A stretch of DNA of 64,000 nucleotides from Hippopus hippopus. Lineage: Eukaryota; Mollusca; Bivalvia; Cardiida; Cardiidae. Location: positions 28,297,442 through 28,361,441 of the forward strand of contig OX328112.1 of NCBI GenBank assembly GCA_946811185.2, written 5' to 3'. Position 1 is the stretch's first letter. The number at the start of each line of letters is the position of its first letter. A program made the position numbers and the translations under genes. The notes beneath the pieces were generated by a model. It searched no databases. It had not been told where the DNA came from and was given only the letters and a program-made list of their open reading frames with translations. Shown in pieces: positions 22,222 to 32,113 of this stretch.

Positions 22222-23258
22222 CTGTAAGATTTATCAATGAATTTGTTACCCCTTGAAAAGATTTTTTAGCAGACAACTTTGAAACAATCCTTTTGACAAG
22301 AACTTAGGTTTGATACATAAATATGTATGAAAACACTGAGCGTTTTTTTGCTGAAATGTTTTTAAAAAAATACTAAAAGAAGTAAAAATTCATATGCAAG
22401 AGGTGATGACTTTTTATCATATAACTTACCTTGTTTTCAGTTTAATATGTACGCATTATGAATGTTCTTGTCTTACAACCTTTCAGATAAACATTTCATA
22501 ATGTCATATGTGACATTATTGTAATACTGTGCATATGCATGCACTTCCTTCAGGTAAGTAAATCAAGTTTAATTCTTGAGAATTACAACATGTGAATGTA
22601 TGGTTTTGCATAATCTGACCTATATATCTAGATTTCATAATGTGATAAAAAAAAAAAAAATCTGACATTTGTTGACTTTTGGGATAAAATTTCTTATTAA
22701 ACTTGTCTACAAAAAAGTTATTAAACTTGCCAGAGACTTGTTTACTAACATTTTTCAAAACTCATTACATGAAATTTATCTCATATGCAAAATTATATCA
22801 GATCTTATAAATATAAAATTCTAAATCTTCATTTTCAGACACATAACAAAGTCATCTATCAGAAATATCAATATTGAAATTTGAGTTTACGAAATCAATT
22901 GCTGCCTGAAGTATTTTTCTTCAAGAGCTGCAATCAGTTCTATAATTCATATTACACTATATCAAATCTACTTAAGCGTTGTAGAGAAAAGATTTTCCTT
23001 CAAGAGCTGAAATCAGTTCTACATTTCATATTACAGTATATCAAATCTACACATATACCATTCTTGGTAATTCTGGTGTGAAAAAATTCTTTTACTGGTA
23101 ATTTTGTTTATCATCACTAGAATAACTGACTTGCTAAACATCAAGTTCCATGGCTGTTCCTACTTCCAAGAAATACTTGAAAAAGCCAATCTACGAAACA
23201 TGATATTCTCATGTGCTGACCATTACTTTTTTCATCTTCCATGACCAAAATTAAGGTG
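22222..23258. other. Intron sequence with a short direct repeat
   Basis: Mostly unannotatable AT-rich intron. cttcaagagctgcaatcagt at about 22919 recurs as cttcaagagctgaaatcagt at about 22999, each followed by a similar atatcaaatctac segment: an 80-bp tandem duplication. Confidence 0.55.
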
Positions 23259-23259
23259 G

Positions 23260-23507
23260 TTAACTCTTTACCAAACGACAAAATTATAGACTGGTCCAAA
23301 TTGAAAGCATTTGCAGACGACAAAATAAATGTGACTGAAAAACTGAAATTTGGTTTGGGAAGGGTAGAAAACATTGTGGGAAAAGGAGAAAATGCTGGCT
23401 ACCAGCATTTTCTCCTTTTCTCACAATTTTCTCCTTTTCTCACAATGTTTTCAAAAGGCTTCTTTCTCAGGGTCGTTAAAAGTCAGGATTGTGTGGTAAA
23501 GAGTTAA
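23260..23507. repeat. TTAA palindromic MITE (family A), full length with 18-bp duplication
   Basis: TTAACTCTTTACCAAACG at the left, GTGTGGTAAAGAGTTAA at the right. The right hairpin arm contains an extra copy of 'ttctccttttctcacaat'. Confidence 0.85.
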
Positions 23508-23820
23508 ACTGCTGGATGCATGAAATCTTATCATCAGATAGTGGCAAAATAACACTAGAATGATCAAAATATTTTGAAGTTTCTCTGTACCAAAAACTGC
23601 CTAAATCTTTTTCATGGAATGATGAGACCACAAACAAAATTGCCTCATTTCTGATTCATGTGTTACCCTTGGGGATATGTAGGTGTAAACTTAAAGTAAG
23701 ATATCCCAGGCATGATAAATGTTGTAAAAGAAAATGTCACCAAGGCTGTGTATGTACAATTTACAGGAAAAAATCTGCTACGATCTAAAGTTTTTAGTAT
23801 TCAATGAAACAATAACTTAC

Positions 23821-23991
23821 TCTATCCAGTCCAAGTGAGCATCTGCCCACCACAAACGATTTGTGTCAAAGTCTATAGTCAATGCATTTGGCCAACCAAT
23901 CTTTTTAGTAATCACTTTCTGCGGACCTGAGCCATCCATTCCAATCCTGCCAATATAGGAGTCACTGTCCCAGTCTGTCCAATAAGCATAT
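23821..23991 (-). CDS. Receptor exon 13: YWTD blades 4-5
   Basis: A 171-nt phase 2-2 exon, acceptor GTTTTACAG and donor GTAAGT. It encodes YAYWTDWDSDSYIGRIGMDG (canonical YWTDW), then WPNALTIDFDTNRLWWADAH and LDWIE. Blade 5 has the WWAD variant. The pattern xLYWxDxxxxxIxxxxxDG recurs as expected for a six-bladed propeller. The spliced frame continues as Glu into exon 14. Confidence 0.94.
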
Positions 23992-24131
23992 CTGTAAAAC
24001 AAGCAGAGTTCAAGATAGGCCTGGGTATTTTGATATTCAAAATTGTTTCATCATGAAATCCCATGCTGTAGGTACCTTTTCAAATTGAAATATTTTCTTA
24101 TAAAGACATTTCTGATACGTATCCAATATAT

Positions 24132-24394
24132 AACTTATCTCTTTACCAGACCATAAAATTTCAGACTTGTCCAAATTGAAAGCATTTCCAGACCACATTG
24201 TATTTGTCTCTGAAAGGGTAGAAAAGATTGTGGGAAAAGGAGAATATGCTGGTAAATGGTATTTTCTACCTTTACCACAACAGTTTCTGACCTTCAAAAT
24301 TCAAATCCTATTATTCAAGCCACATCTAATTTGTTGTCAGCAAGTGCTTTAAATTTGGATAAGTCAAAAATTTCATTGACTTGTAAAGATTTAA
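24132..24394. repeat. TTAA MITE (family A), decayed
   Basis: Left half well preserved (ttaccagaccataaaatttc, gggaaaaggagaatatgctg), right half mutated, ending ttgtaaagatttaa. Confidence 0.7.
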
Positions 24395-24454
24395 CTCTTT
24401 ACCGTGTAAACAGTTAACTCTTTACCAAACAATATATTTTCAGACTTCTCCAAA

Positions 24455-24665
24455 CTAAAGCAGTCCACACAGGCTGACTTCAGGTGAAACTCTTTGCTAT
24501 TGTTCAATTTTCTGCATTTCAAAGGGCTGGTCTACCCAGTGATTCAGTCAATTGTTAAGCAAAATACATTTTATGGATCCATAAGTAAGTGATGACTTGC
24601 TTGATATTGTGCATCAGAGAGATACTTTAAAACCCCTTTTGCCAGATCGTGAGTCAAATATTGCA
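24455..24665 (-). repeat. 'gagccatgctctg' bivalve repeat
   Basis: acacaggctgactt, ttatggatccataa, gatgacttgcttg and 'cccttttgccag' also occur in the copies at 55465-55735, 59320-59590 and 59690-59965. Non-coding; it lies next to receptor exon 12. Confidence 0.6.
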
Positions 24666-24679
24666 GCTAAGGAACATAC

Positions 24680-24811
24680 CCTCTGAAAGGATGAACAACT
24701 AGAGCTCTCGGTCTTCTCAATATGCCACCCTTCTGGATAGTTTTGACCCTGGTTCCGTTCAGTTCTGACACAATGATGCTTGTGAGCTTGGCATCTATCC
24801 AGTAAAGTTTC
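24680..24811 (-). CDS. Receptor exon 12: YWTD blade 3
   Basis: A 132-nt phase 2-2 exon, acceptor TTCTAG and donor GTATGT. It encodes KLYWIDAKLTSIIVSELNGT, then RVKTIQKGGILRRPRALVVH and PFRG. YWID is an accepted variant of the YWTD motif and RPRALVVHP is the conserved strand-D segment of a blade. It joins exon 11 as Arg and exon 13 as Gly. Confidence 0.93.
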
Positions 24812-25029
24812 CTAGAATTTAAATACTTTCCAGTCAAAGACATATAAACTGTCTGTCAATAATAGCCACCAAACAGGTAAAGTAAATATACTATTTTGAG
24901 AGCCATAAACTTTCAAATTACCAACACTGATATATAAATCCATTATAAAAGAAACCCAGTCTGAAACAGCCTCCCAACAAATCAAATAATACCGGTAGTA
25001 CTTTTTCCAGACAAGTGGTTATTTAACAA

Positions 25030-25258
25030 AGATAGACTTCTTGACTCTCCACGAGAAAACAAAACTTCAGATTTGTCCAACTTGAACAAAATTGAAGACA
25101 ATAATATTTAATGTTGCTCAAACAATAAAACTTGTCTTTACAGGATAGAAAGCATTTTTGGAAAAGGAGAAAATGCTTAATATCAGTATTTTCTCTTTTT
25201 CCCACAATTTTTCCAAATTCTGTCTGCTTCAGGGTACAGAAACATGGAATTGTTCATT
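25030..25258. repeat. TTAA MITE (family A), decayed
   Basis: Family arms (acaaaacttcagatttgtcc) and hairpin (gagaaaatgcttaatatcag) with diverged ends. Confidence 0.65.
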
Positions 25259-25486
25259 AACACTTATCATGCCATTTGCGACCATGTCATGTATGATGAG
25301 GAGAGTGTAGAGCAAAATCAGTCTGTACCTACATGCAGTCTGATCTTGGTCCACACAGTTGGTTGTTCTAACAGTAGTGTTTAGTATAATAATTATAAAC
25401 CTGGTAAGGGTTCACATGTTGCAAAAAATCTCTGGACCCCTTTCTGAAATTTATATAATGGATATGACATCACATTTGTACTTTAC

Positions 25487-25745
25487 CTTGCAATCCAATC
25501 AACAGCCAGACCCTCTGGAGCATTGATGTGACTGTTTACAATTTCCTCCTTTTTCGTCCCATTCAAGGCCATTCTGTAAATTTTCTTTGCAGTTACGTCA
25601 GTGAAGTATAGCATATCATCAGCAATCAAGAAATCCAAGGCTACTGCATTGCTGAAACCATCTGATACCATCTGGTAATTTTCTCCGTCTGTGGTTATTT
25701 CACGGATGTAGTAACGGTTCGAAAATACCAGCCATGGCTTTGTTT
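25487..25745 (-). CDS. Receptor exon 11: YWTD propeller blades 1-2
   Basis: A 259-nt exon, phase 1 in and 2 out, acceptor TTTTTACAG and donor GTAAAG. It begins the propeller: a first blade around LVFSNRYYIREITTDG, then AVALDFLIADDMLYFTDVTA with KKIYRMALNG (YFTD variant), ending NAPEGLAVDWIAR, the classic blade junction of LRP propellers. The propeller shields or releases ligand at endosomal pH. The exon has no internal repeat insertion. Confidence 0.93.
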
Positions 25746-25765
25746 CTGTAAAAATAAATTTGAAT

Positions 25766-25912
25766 TTAACTCCTTTACCACACAGCAAATACATAGACTT
25801 GTCAAAATTGTAAGCGTTTGCAGACTGCAATTCAAACTAGCTCATATAATGGAATTTGTCTTCCAAAAGATAGAAAACATTGTGGGAAAAGGAGAAAAAT
25901 GCTGGCTACCAT
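25766..25912. repeat. TTAA MITE (family A), left half only
   Basis: TTAACTCCTTTACCACAC through the hairpin start (gagaaaaatgctggctacc), then breaks off. Directly upstream of receptor exon 11; the ORF through 25830 at its edge is MITE read-through. Confidence 0.7.
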
Positions 25913-26146
25913 ATAACTTTTGCTGCTATTCCACTTGTTATTAAACATGAAACCCATGAAATTTTCCACACATGTACGTCTTTGCAACAATGACGTCACT
26001 TTCCTGCATATTGGCAAAGTAATAGAAATTCCATCACAGGCTCTTGTTGGTTTTTCCTGATTCACAGGCCTATAACTACAAGATAACCAGACTCAGGAAC
26101 AAAAAAACACTAATAAAATAGAGTAATTTTAAAAATAAGTCATGCA

Positions 26147-26372
26147 TTCAACTCTTTTCTACACAATCCCAAGTTTTAACCACCCTGCGAAAGAAAACTT
26201 TAAAAACATTGTGGGAGATAAAGAAATGCTGATTACCAGCATTTTCTCCTTTTTCCACAATGTTCCTACCCTATCAAAGCTCAATTCCATCATTTGACCA
26301 ACTTTAAAGTGTCACCTGCAAATGCTTTCAACTTGGACAAGTCTACATTTTTATTGTGTGGAAAAAAAGTTA
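26147..26372. repeat. TTAA palindromic MITE (family A)
   Basis: Arms actcttttctacacaatccc and attgtgtggaaaaaaagtta around a hairpin core aaatgctgattaccagc. Confidence 0.75.
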
Positions 26373-26402
26373 GTGAACTGCTGGAGGGAGCTTTCCATGA
26401 TT

Positions 26403-26672
26403 AAATGGCCTGCAACACGTGAAAAGGGGCATTTGGACATTTGCGTAAAGTGCAGTCTCAGATCAGCCTGCAAAGTCCAGGCAAGCTAATCTGAGACAGC
26501 ACTTCACAACTACATTAGACTTTGTCCTACAGTAGCATTGGGCAGAACAGAACATTACATAAGAATGGAAAGTGTCGTCTCGGACTAGTCTGCGCCGACT
26601 GTGCAGGCTGATGAGGGACAACATTTTACACAAATGTCCGAATGCCTCTTTTTGCGTGGTGCAGGCCAAATT
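26403..26672. repeat. Inverted-repeat element 'cctgcaacacg / cgtggtgcagg'
   Basis: Outer ends cctgcaacacgtgaaaa and tttttgcgtggtgcaggcc are inverted; inside, 'gacatttgcgtaaagtgcag' is mirrored by 'acacaaatgtccgaatgcc'. Same element as 35101-35370. Ends 24 bp from receptor exon 10. Confidence 0.7.
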
Positions 26673-26695
26673 CAAAGCATTGTAATCACACTTAC

Positions 26696-26827
26696 TATCA
26701 ATCCTTTTACAAGATTTACCATCTGGCTGTTTTAGATACCCTTCTCCACACTTACACATGAAACTTCCCATGGTGTTGATACATGTCTGACTGCAGGTGC
26801 CTGGTATCATCACACACTCGTCAATAT
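26696..26827 (-). CDS. Receptor exon 10: calcium-binding EGF repeat 2
   Basis: A 132-nt phase 1-1 exon, acceptor TTTTTGACAG and donor GTAAGT. It starts with the calcium-binding signature DIDEC, then [20 protein letters not shown] and [19 protein letters not shown]. DxDEC with an Asn in the CINTMGSF segment marks an EGF_CA module, expected directly before the first propeller. It joins exon 11 as Lys (A+AA). Confidence 0.92.
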
Positions 26828-26852
26828 CTGTCAAAAATATGAAAGGATATTT

Positions 26853-27189
26853 TAAGCCTTTACTACACAATCGCTAGTTTTAACAAAACCCAGAAAAAGA
26901 GGCTTTCAAAAAGATTGTGGGAAAAGGAGAAAATGCTGATAACCAGCATTTTCCCCTTTTCCCACAATGTTTTCATAATCCCTGAGTTTAAATGACCACA
27001 AGAAAAAGGACTTTTGAAAACACTATGAGAAAATGGGAAAATGCTGGTAACCAGTATTTTCTTCTTTTCCCACAATGTTTTTCAACCTTCAAAGACAAAT
27101 TCCAACATTTTTGCTATATTAAATTTGTCATCTGCAAATGCTTTCAGTTTGGACAAGTCTAGATATTTGGCATTTGGTACAGAATTAAA
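26853..27189. repeat. Compound TTAA MITE (family A), two hairpins in tandem
   Basis: Two central palindromes (gctgataaccagc near 26938 and gctggtaaccagt near 27045) share outer arms, as if two copies recombined. Two overlapping ORFs (26863-27075 and 27041-27559) are read-through. Confidence 0.7.
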
Positions 27190-27299
27190 AAGAAGTCTGC
27201 TGCAAGACACAGAAAACCGTATGCAGAAGGTGACAGATTACAGTTTCACCATGATGCGTTGCAACATTCGTGCAAACCTACCTTTACCTGGTGAACATG

Positions 27300-27585
27300 T
27301 CCAATTGTTTGTTAATATAGTATTTAACACTGTTTTCAACATTATTTCAATTATATCATGGCAGCCAGTGCACCTATCCATGCTTTCCTGGAGTTTCTTT
27401 TACAAGTGCATTCATTGTCCAATGTTCTTTCCAAGCCTCTGGCTGCTTTTCAACAAGATCATAGTTGAAACAATAATCAGTGGCGAGAGGATAGATTCTT
27501 TCACAATGACTAGCATCAATCCACGGTTAAAAATTGGCCTAGCTGGTAATTCGAACTAGCAAACCCTTAGTCTCAAGTCCTGTTA
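27300..27585 (-). repeat. tRNA-headed SINE (family 1)
   Basis: Body 'ccagtgcacctatccatgct', 'cctctggctgcttttc', 'tgactagcatcaatcc' and a decayed head near 27545-27580. Minus orientation. Confidence 0.65.
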
Positions 27586-27856
27586 ATTGATTGATTGAAT
27601 GGTGTTTTACACTGATTTTAACATTGTTTCAGTCATATCACGGCAACAGCTCACATATTTATACGAGCCTGGGTTTCAAAAGGTAGAAAAATGGTACCAC
27701 TTAACCCTTGGGCTGTTATACCCAACTACATATCCTTTTGCAGACATTATGGGTCACGATCAGACTGCATAGAACATGCAGTATGATCTTGAACCTACAC
27801 TGTCCTACACCAGTTTTTTTTTAACTATTATTCTGACAGAAAAATAAGATACTTAC

Positions 27857-27982
27857 CAAGACATGATCGTTTATTCTTTGCCAGTTTATATCCTGGTTTA
27901 CAAGTACACATGTACCCAGAGGCTTGGTCAACACAGGAATGTTCACAGGAATTTAAGGTGCTGTTTAGACATTCATTAACAC
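27857..27982 (-). CDS. Receptor exon 9: EGF-like repeat 1
   Basis: A 126-nt phase 1-1 exon, acceptor TTTCAAG and donor GTAAGT. The product starts GVNECLNSTLNSCEHSCV and continues DQASGYMCTCKPGYKL to a final RSC. The six-cysteine EGF pattern and the aromatic-Gly-Tyr turn (GYMCTCKPGYKL) are clear. In LDLR-family proteins a pair of EGF modules links the ligand-binding cluster to the propeller, and this exon and the next are that pair. Confidence 0.9.
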
Positions 27983-28082
27983 CTTGAAATTAGGAAAGAA
28001 TAACAAGACATATTGTAAATTTTGTGGATATAAGTCACTATATGCATTAACCCTAATCCTGCTAAATAAATGAAATGATACT

Positions 28083-28311
28083 TTAACTCTTTACCACACA
28101 ATCCTGTGTTTTAACAACCCGGAGAAAGAGACCTTTAAAAAACATTGTGGGAAAAGAAGAAAATGCTGGTAACCAGCATTTTCTCCTTTTTCCACAATGT
28201 TTTCTACCCTTCGCAGGACATAAATCATCATTTGAGTCATGTTTAATTTATCGTCTGTAAATGGTTTCAATTTGGTCAAGTCTAAAATTTTGTTGTTTGG
28301 TAAAGGGTTAA
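28083..28311. repeat. TTAA palindromic MITE (family A), full length
   Basis: TTAACTCTTTACCACACAA to TTGTTTGGTAAAGGGTTAA with core gaaaatgctggtaaccagc. 229 bp including both TTAA. Confidence 0.88.
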
Positions 28312-28377
28312 AGCCAATTGTAAAGGCCGAAGTTTTGCTATTTCAAAGGTAATTTTTTGAAGGGGAAAATGTCCTTA

Positions 28378-28442
28378 TTGGACAATGTAGATCAAAGATC
28401 AGACTGCACATTCTGTGCAGTCTGATCTTGATCTACATTGTT
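28378..28442. repeat. 'GATCAGACTGCA' hairpin (family B core)
   Basis: gatcaaagatcagactgcac and gtgcagtctgatcttgatct form a long stem within a longer inverted pair (gacaatgtagatc / gatctacattgttg). Confidence 0.75.
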
Positions 28443-28546
28443 GGCAAAAGGTCTGTGTTTTTGTGATTAGCAGCCTAAGGGATATATATCTACAGAAACT
28501 CCAGTTTTTAAGTATTCATGAACATGGCAATATAAACCCAACTCTA

Positions 28547-28771
28547 TTAACTCTTTATCACAAAATTCCGAGCTTTAACAACTCTCAGAAAGCTTTTGAA
28601 AACACTGTGGAAAAAGGAGAAAATGCTGATCACCAGCATTTTCTCCTTTTCCTACAATGTTTTTGAACCTTTCACAGACAAATCCCATTATTTGTGCCAC
28701 ATTTACCATATCATCTGCAAAGGTTTTCAATTTGGGACAGTCTAAAACTTTGTCCTTTGGTAAAGAGTTAA
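28547..28771. repeat. TTAA palindromic MITE (family A), full length
   Basis: TTAACTCTTTATCACAAAA to TTTGGTAAAGAGTTAA with core gagaaaatgctgatcaccagc. Confidence 0.85.
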
Positions 28772-28789
28772 AAGCCTGCCGAAATTTCA

Positions 28790-29011
28790 AGGGCTCAGTC
28801 GTGAAAGTGGCGGTTTCTCAATATGACCGTCCTAGGTTTGATTCTCACCAGACCTGATGGGATTTACATGGAAATGTCCTTGGGCAAGACGCTTCAGTGC
28901 CTTGCACTGGTAAAACCAAGGATGAATGTCAATAAGGGATGTCACAGTGACATGACTGAGATAAACTTTCAAGTTACATAAATCACTACTCAATCAATCA
29001 ATCAATCAACG
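28790..29011 (+). repeat. tRNA-headed SINE (family 2), AATC tail
   Basis: B-box-like 'aggtttgattctcacc', body 'gtccttgggcaagacgctt' and 'tgacatgactgagataaac', tail caatcaatcaatcaatcaac. It ends 46 bp from receptor exon 8. Confidence 0.7.
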
Positions 29012-29056
29012 GCTGCTTTTGTCAAATTATAAACCAATCAGAGAACTCATACTGAC

Positions 29057-29179
29057 CACATGACTTTTCATCTGACCAATCACCACAGTCATTTTCCTTG
29101 TCACAAACTTCTGATTGGTTGATACACTTTCCATTCAGACATTCAAAGGTGTCGTTGAAACATGATGCATTGGTTGGTG
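29057..29179 (-). CDS. Receptor exon 8: LDLa repeat 5
   Basis: A 123-nt phase 1-1 exon, acceptor ATTATAG and donor GTCAGT. It encodes PTNAS, then [20 protein letters not shown] and [15 protein letters not shown]. Six cysteines and the SDE calcium motif are present; the usual Trp before cysteine 4 is replaced (QSEVC). It is the last LDLa of the first cluster, so the cluster has five repeats, as in many insect vitellogenin receptors. Confidence 0.92.
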
Positions 29180-29290
29180 CTATAATAAGATTGAAACAAA
29201 AATTCAAACAAAAATTATTCAAAATAAAAGAAACCCTGACAAAATGGTTAACAGTGTTTTCAGAACAGCTTTTTCTTCTGATATCAGTAC

Positions 29291-30255
29291 TTAACCCTTC
29301 ACTAAAGAATCAAATTTTCGACTTGTCCAAATCAGGGATCGTATATACACAGGGATAGGCAACGCAACTGGAGTTAAGACAATTATCTATTTTTCACTGA
29401 CTTACCTGTACGGCGTCCAATAATCCGTTGTCGTTCCTTGCGAGTTATTATCTTCCTTTCAGATAATATAATTCCTTGCCGATTCCGACAATTTTTATAT
29501 CCGCCAAAGAAGTGTTTAGTATGAAATGCGTTCCAATGTTTCAATGTTTATGTCAATGTTTTTCTATTATTGTTTTTTTTTTTTAGTTAAACTGTTATTT
29601 TTTTAATCTGGAAAATTTAAAGTGTCGACTAATTGGGCGTTTCAAGATATACAGGTCATGTTGTCAGCCCAGTTTTGAGCCCATAATTATCCATAATTAT
29701 CTAACTTAGGAATCGAAAATCAGCACAAAATTGGCTTTGATACAAGGAGATGTACTCTATCCGTAATTTTTACCAACATGTTGCTATTTGGACGTTACTT
29801 TATGTACTTATAAAGTATTTCTTTTGCATGTCACCAAATCCTCCTGCCGAGCATCCTCTACGGGGCAAACATGATTAGGCCATGAATTTTTAACGCCAAA
29901 ACAAGCATATAAAACAAAATCTCCGAAAAAAATGATGTTACATATATTCTAAGCATGTAAATATTCGGAAACTTACCTGTTGGATAACCAAGCAAAATGT
30001 TGATTAATTAAAAGTGACCGTCTTATGCCGAAATTTAAGATGGCCGCCATTTTTTTCCTTTGCGGTCACTTCGAAAGAAGACAGCGAATAACCGGAAGTT
30101 ATACCGCGTTTCCTATCCCTGTATATAAGATCCCTGTCCAAATTGAAAGAATTTGCGGACAACAAAATAAATGAAACTTACACTTTGAAATTTGTTTTTG
30201 GAGGGTAGAAAACATTGTCTACAGTGTTTTCAAAAAGTATTCTTCTTTTGCAAAC
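29291..30255. repeat. TTAA MITE (family A) split by an 804-bp hAT-like insertion
   Basis: Left piece 29291-29332 (TTAACCCTTCACTAAAGAAT to gtccaaat) and right piece from 30137 (tccaaattgaaagaatttgc) are the two sides of one copy. The 7 bp tccaaat is present on both sides of the insert, as expected for a target-site duplication. Confidence 0.82.
29333..30136. mobile_element. hAT-like non-autonomous DNA transposon, 804 bp
   Basis: The ends are inverted repeats: CAGGGATCGTATATACACAG at the left and, on the other strand, CAGGGATCTTATATACAGGG at the right, extending to GGGATAGG(C/A)AACGC. A tccaaat duplication (29326-29332, 30137-30143) flanks it inside a MITE. CAGGG ends and a 7-8 bp duplication suggest the hAT superfamily. 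No transposase ORF inside. Confidence 0.8.
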
Positions 30256-30497
30256 ATAATCTTGTCTACTGAATTTGTCCTTAAAATACATTGCCTACGA
30301 TTCTATAAACTCTAACTGAATGCTGTAAATTATATTTTCTCACTGTCTTAATTTGCCACTATGTGATAATATTCTTCCTTGCTTTATTTAGGTTTGTAAT
30401 ACTTCAATACAAGAGTTATTTCTACAAAGTGAAGTGAATAAATACATATCTCCAAAAAAAAAAAAAATGCATTATGTTAGCAACAAGTGGTTCAATA

Positions 30498-30716
30498 TTA
30501 ACCCTCAAAGCAACTTTCATGACCATACATGTAGTTGCCATTGCAGCCAGTGTAGATCAAGATCAGACTGCACAAAATGTGCAGTCTGATCTTTAATCTA
30601 CACTGTCTGCTTTGCTGAGACATTCTGGACATCAAAAACCTTGAAACTGCAATTATATGGGCCTTATTTCTAGATTGAAAATGTTTGTTAGGCTTATTCC
30701 ATGAACAAGGGGTTAA
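30498..30716. repeat. TTAA MITE family B, full length
   Basis: TTAACCCTCAAAGC to CAAGGGGTTAA, containing the hairpin gatcagactgcac/gtgcagtctgatc. TTAA at both ends and CCC/GGG termini as in family A, but a different interior. Confidence 0.75.
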
Positions 30717-30868
30717 GGTGATGTCAGAGTAATGAATTTTTATTGGGAATGTTTTGCAAGTCATTTACTCCAGCGATGATAAAAATAAAGTTAGCCATAT
30801 TGTTTCACAACTGCCTAAATGAGGACATTTAAAGCTTTAATATTGGAATCCAAAAAGGGAACTCTTAC

Positions 30869-30991
30869 GACAAGTTTTCAAGTTCTCATCAGAGAAATCT
30901 GTGCAATCATCAACCTTGTCACATGTCCAATGTCTTGGTATACAGCGCTGATTCTTACAAGTAAACTCATTGTCGGCACATTTACTGTAAT
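30869..30991 (-). CDS. Receptor exon 7: LDLa repeat 4
   Basis: A 123-nt phase 1-1 exon, acceptor GTTTTACAG and donor GTAAGA. It encodes DYSK, then [20 protein letters not shown] and [17 protein letters not shown]: six cysteines, the conserved CIPxxW segment and the DxxDDC..FSDE calcium site. It is one complete module of the first ligand-binding cluster. A TTAA-flanked hairpin MITE (30498-30716) lies in the intron just downstream. Confidence 0.92.
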
Positions 30992-31040
30992 CTGTAAAAC
31001 ATTGTACTTCAACATTATATCTGTTCTGTAATATGTATCA

Positions 31041-31215
31041 TTTAACCCTTAAAGCACCTTTCACGACTATAGTTGCTTTGCAGCCAGTGTTGATCAGGAT
31101 CAGACTGCACAAAAGGTTGACCTACACTGTCTGCTTTCCTGAAACACTATAGACAATAGCAACCATGATATTGCAATTATTTAGGTTTTATTTTAGGACT
31201 TGATGGGTATATTTG
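31041..31215. repeat. TTAA MITE family B, decayed
   Basis: TTAACCCTTAAAGCACCTTT, hairpin half (ggatcagactgcac), then 'gtctgctttcctgaaacact' as in the full copy at 30498. Confidence 0.65.
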
Positions 31216-31296
31216 GCACTTTCAGGGTTTTTGCAATTATAAAATAATGTCAAGTTCTAAGAATATTGTAAGGGAATTGAAGAAGTAAGCTTTTAT

Positions 31297-31521
31297 TCTG
31301 TATAAAACAATCCAAAGTTTAAATCACCATAAGGAAGCAGGCTTCAGAAAGCATTGTGGACAAAAGGAGAAAATGCCGGTTACCAGCAGTTTTTCCCTTT
31401 TCCTTCAACACCATTTTCTAGACTTTCTGATACATATCATCATTTGTGCCACATGAGTTTGCAGTCTGCAAATGCTTTTAATTTAGACCAGTGTAAAATT
31501 TCGTTGTTTTGTAACAGGTAA
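31297..31521. repeat. TTAA MITE (family A), decayed
   Basis: Arms around a hairpin with substitutions (aaatgccggttaccagcag), right end ttgtaacaggtaa. It abuts receptor exon 6. Confidence 0.65.
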
Positions 31522-31531
31522 ATAATTTTAC

Positions 31532-31703
31532 CACAAGCATCTCCTTCATCAGAATTATCGCCACAGTCATCCACATGATCACATCTTAGGTTGGCCGGAA
31601 TACACTGGTCATTGTCACATTTAAACTGACCACTACCACACTGTATGAGTGGACAGTTTCTCTCATCTTCCCCATCTCTGCAGTCTTTTGTACCATCACA
31701 AAC
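31532..31703 (-). CDS. Receptor exon 6: end of LDLa repeat 2 plus LDLa repeat 3
   Basis: A 172-nt exon starting in phase 0 after GGTTAG and ending in phase 1 at donor GTAAAA. The first part, [17 protein letters not shown], completes repeat 2; its GEDE replaces the usual SDE. The second part is a full repeat 3: [20 protein letters not shown] then [16 protein letters not shown], with all six cysteines and intact calcium ligands. Splitting one LDLa by a phase-0 intron is unusual in this gene; the other split repeats use phase 1 or 2. Confidence 0.92.
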
Positions 31704-31782
31704 CTAACCATAAAAATATGTAGAAATCTAACAATATGATTTTATCGTTTAAACTATTACTCAAGTCATGTATATATAATAT

Positions 31783-32009
31783 TTAACTCTTTACCAAACA
31801 AAAACAAAATTTAGACTGGTCCAGATTGACATGTGCAGGCAGCAAAATGATTACAAATCAAACAATGAAATTGGTCATCCAAAGGTAGAAAACATAGTGG
31901 GGAAAAGGAGAAAATGCTGGTTACCAGCATTTTCTCCTTTTCCCCACTGTTTTCAAAAGCCCTTTTCATCATGGTCATTAAAACATAGGATTGAGTGGTA
32001 ACGAGTTAA
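31783..32009. repeat. TTAA palindromic MITE (family A), full length
   Basis: TTAACTCTTTACCAAAC to GAGTGGTAACGAGTTAA, core gagaaaatgctggttaccagc. Lies upstream of receptor exon 6. Confidence 0.82.
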
Positions 32010-32113
32010 CAGCCTGGCGGTTGAAAATATGGAAAACACAGAGGTAAAAGGATCAATTGCTCTTTTCCCACAATGTTTTCAAAAGCTTTCTTCCAGGTTG
32101 TTTAAACATGGAA

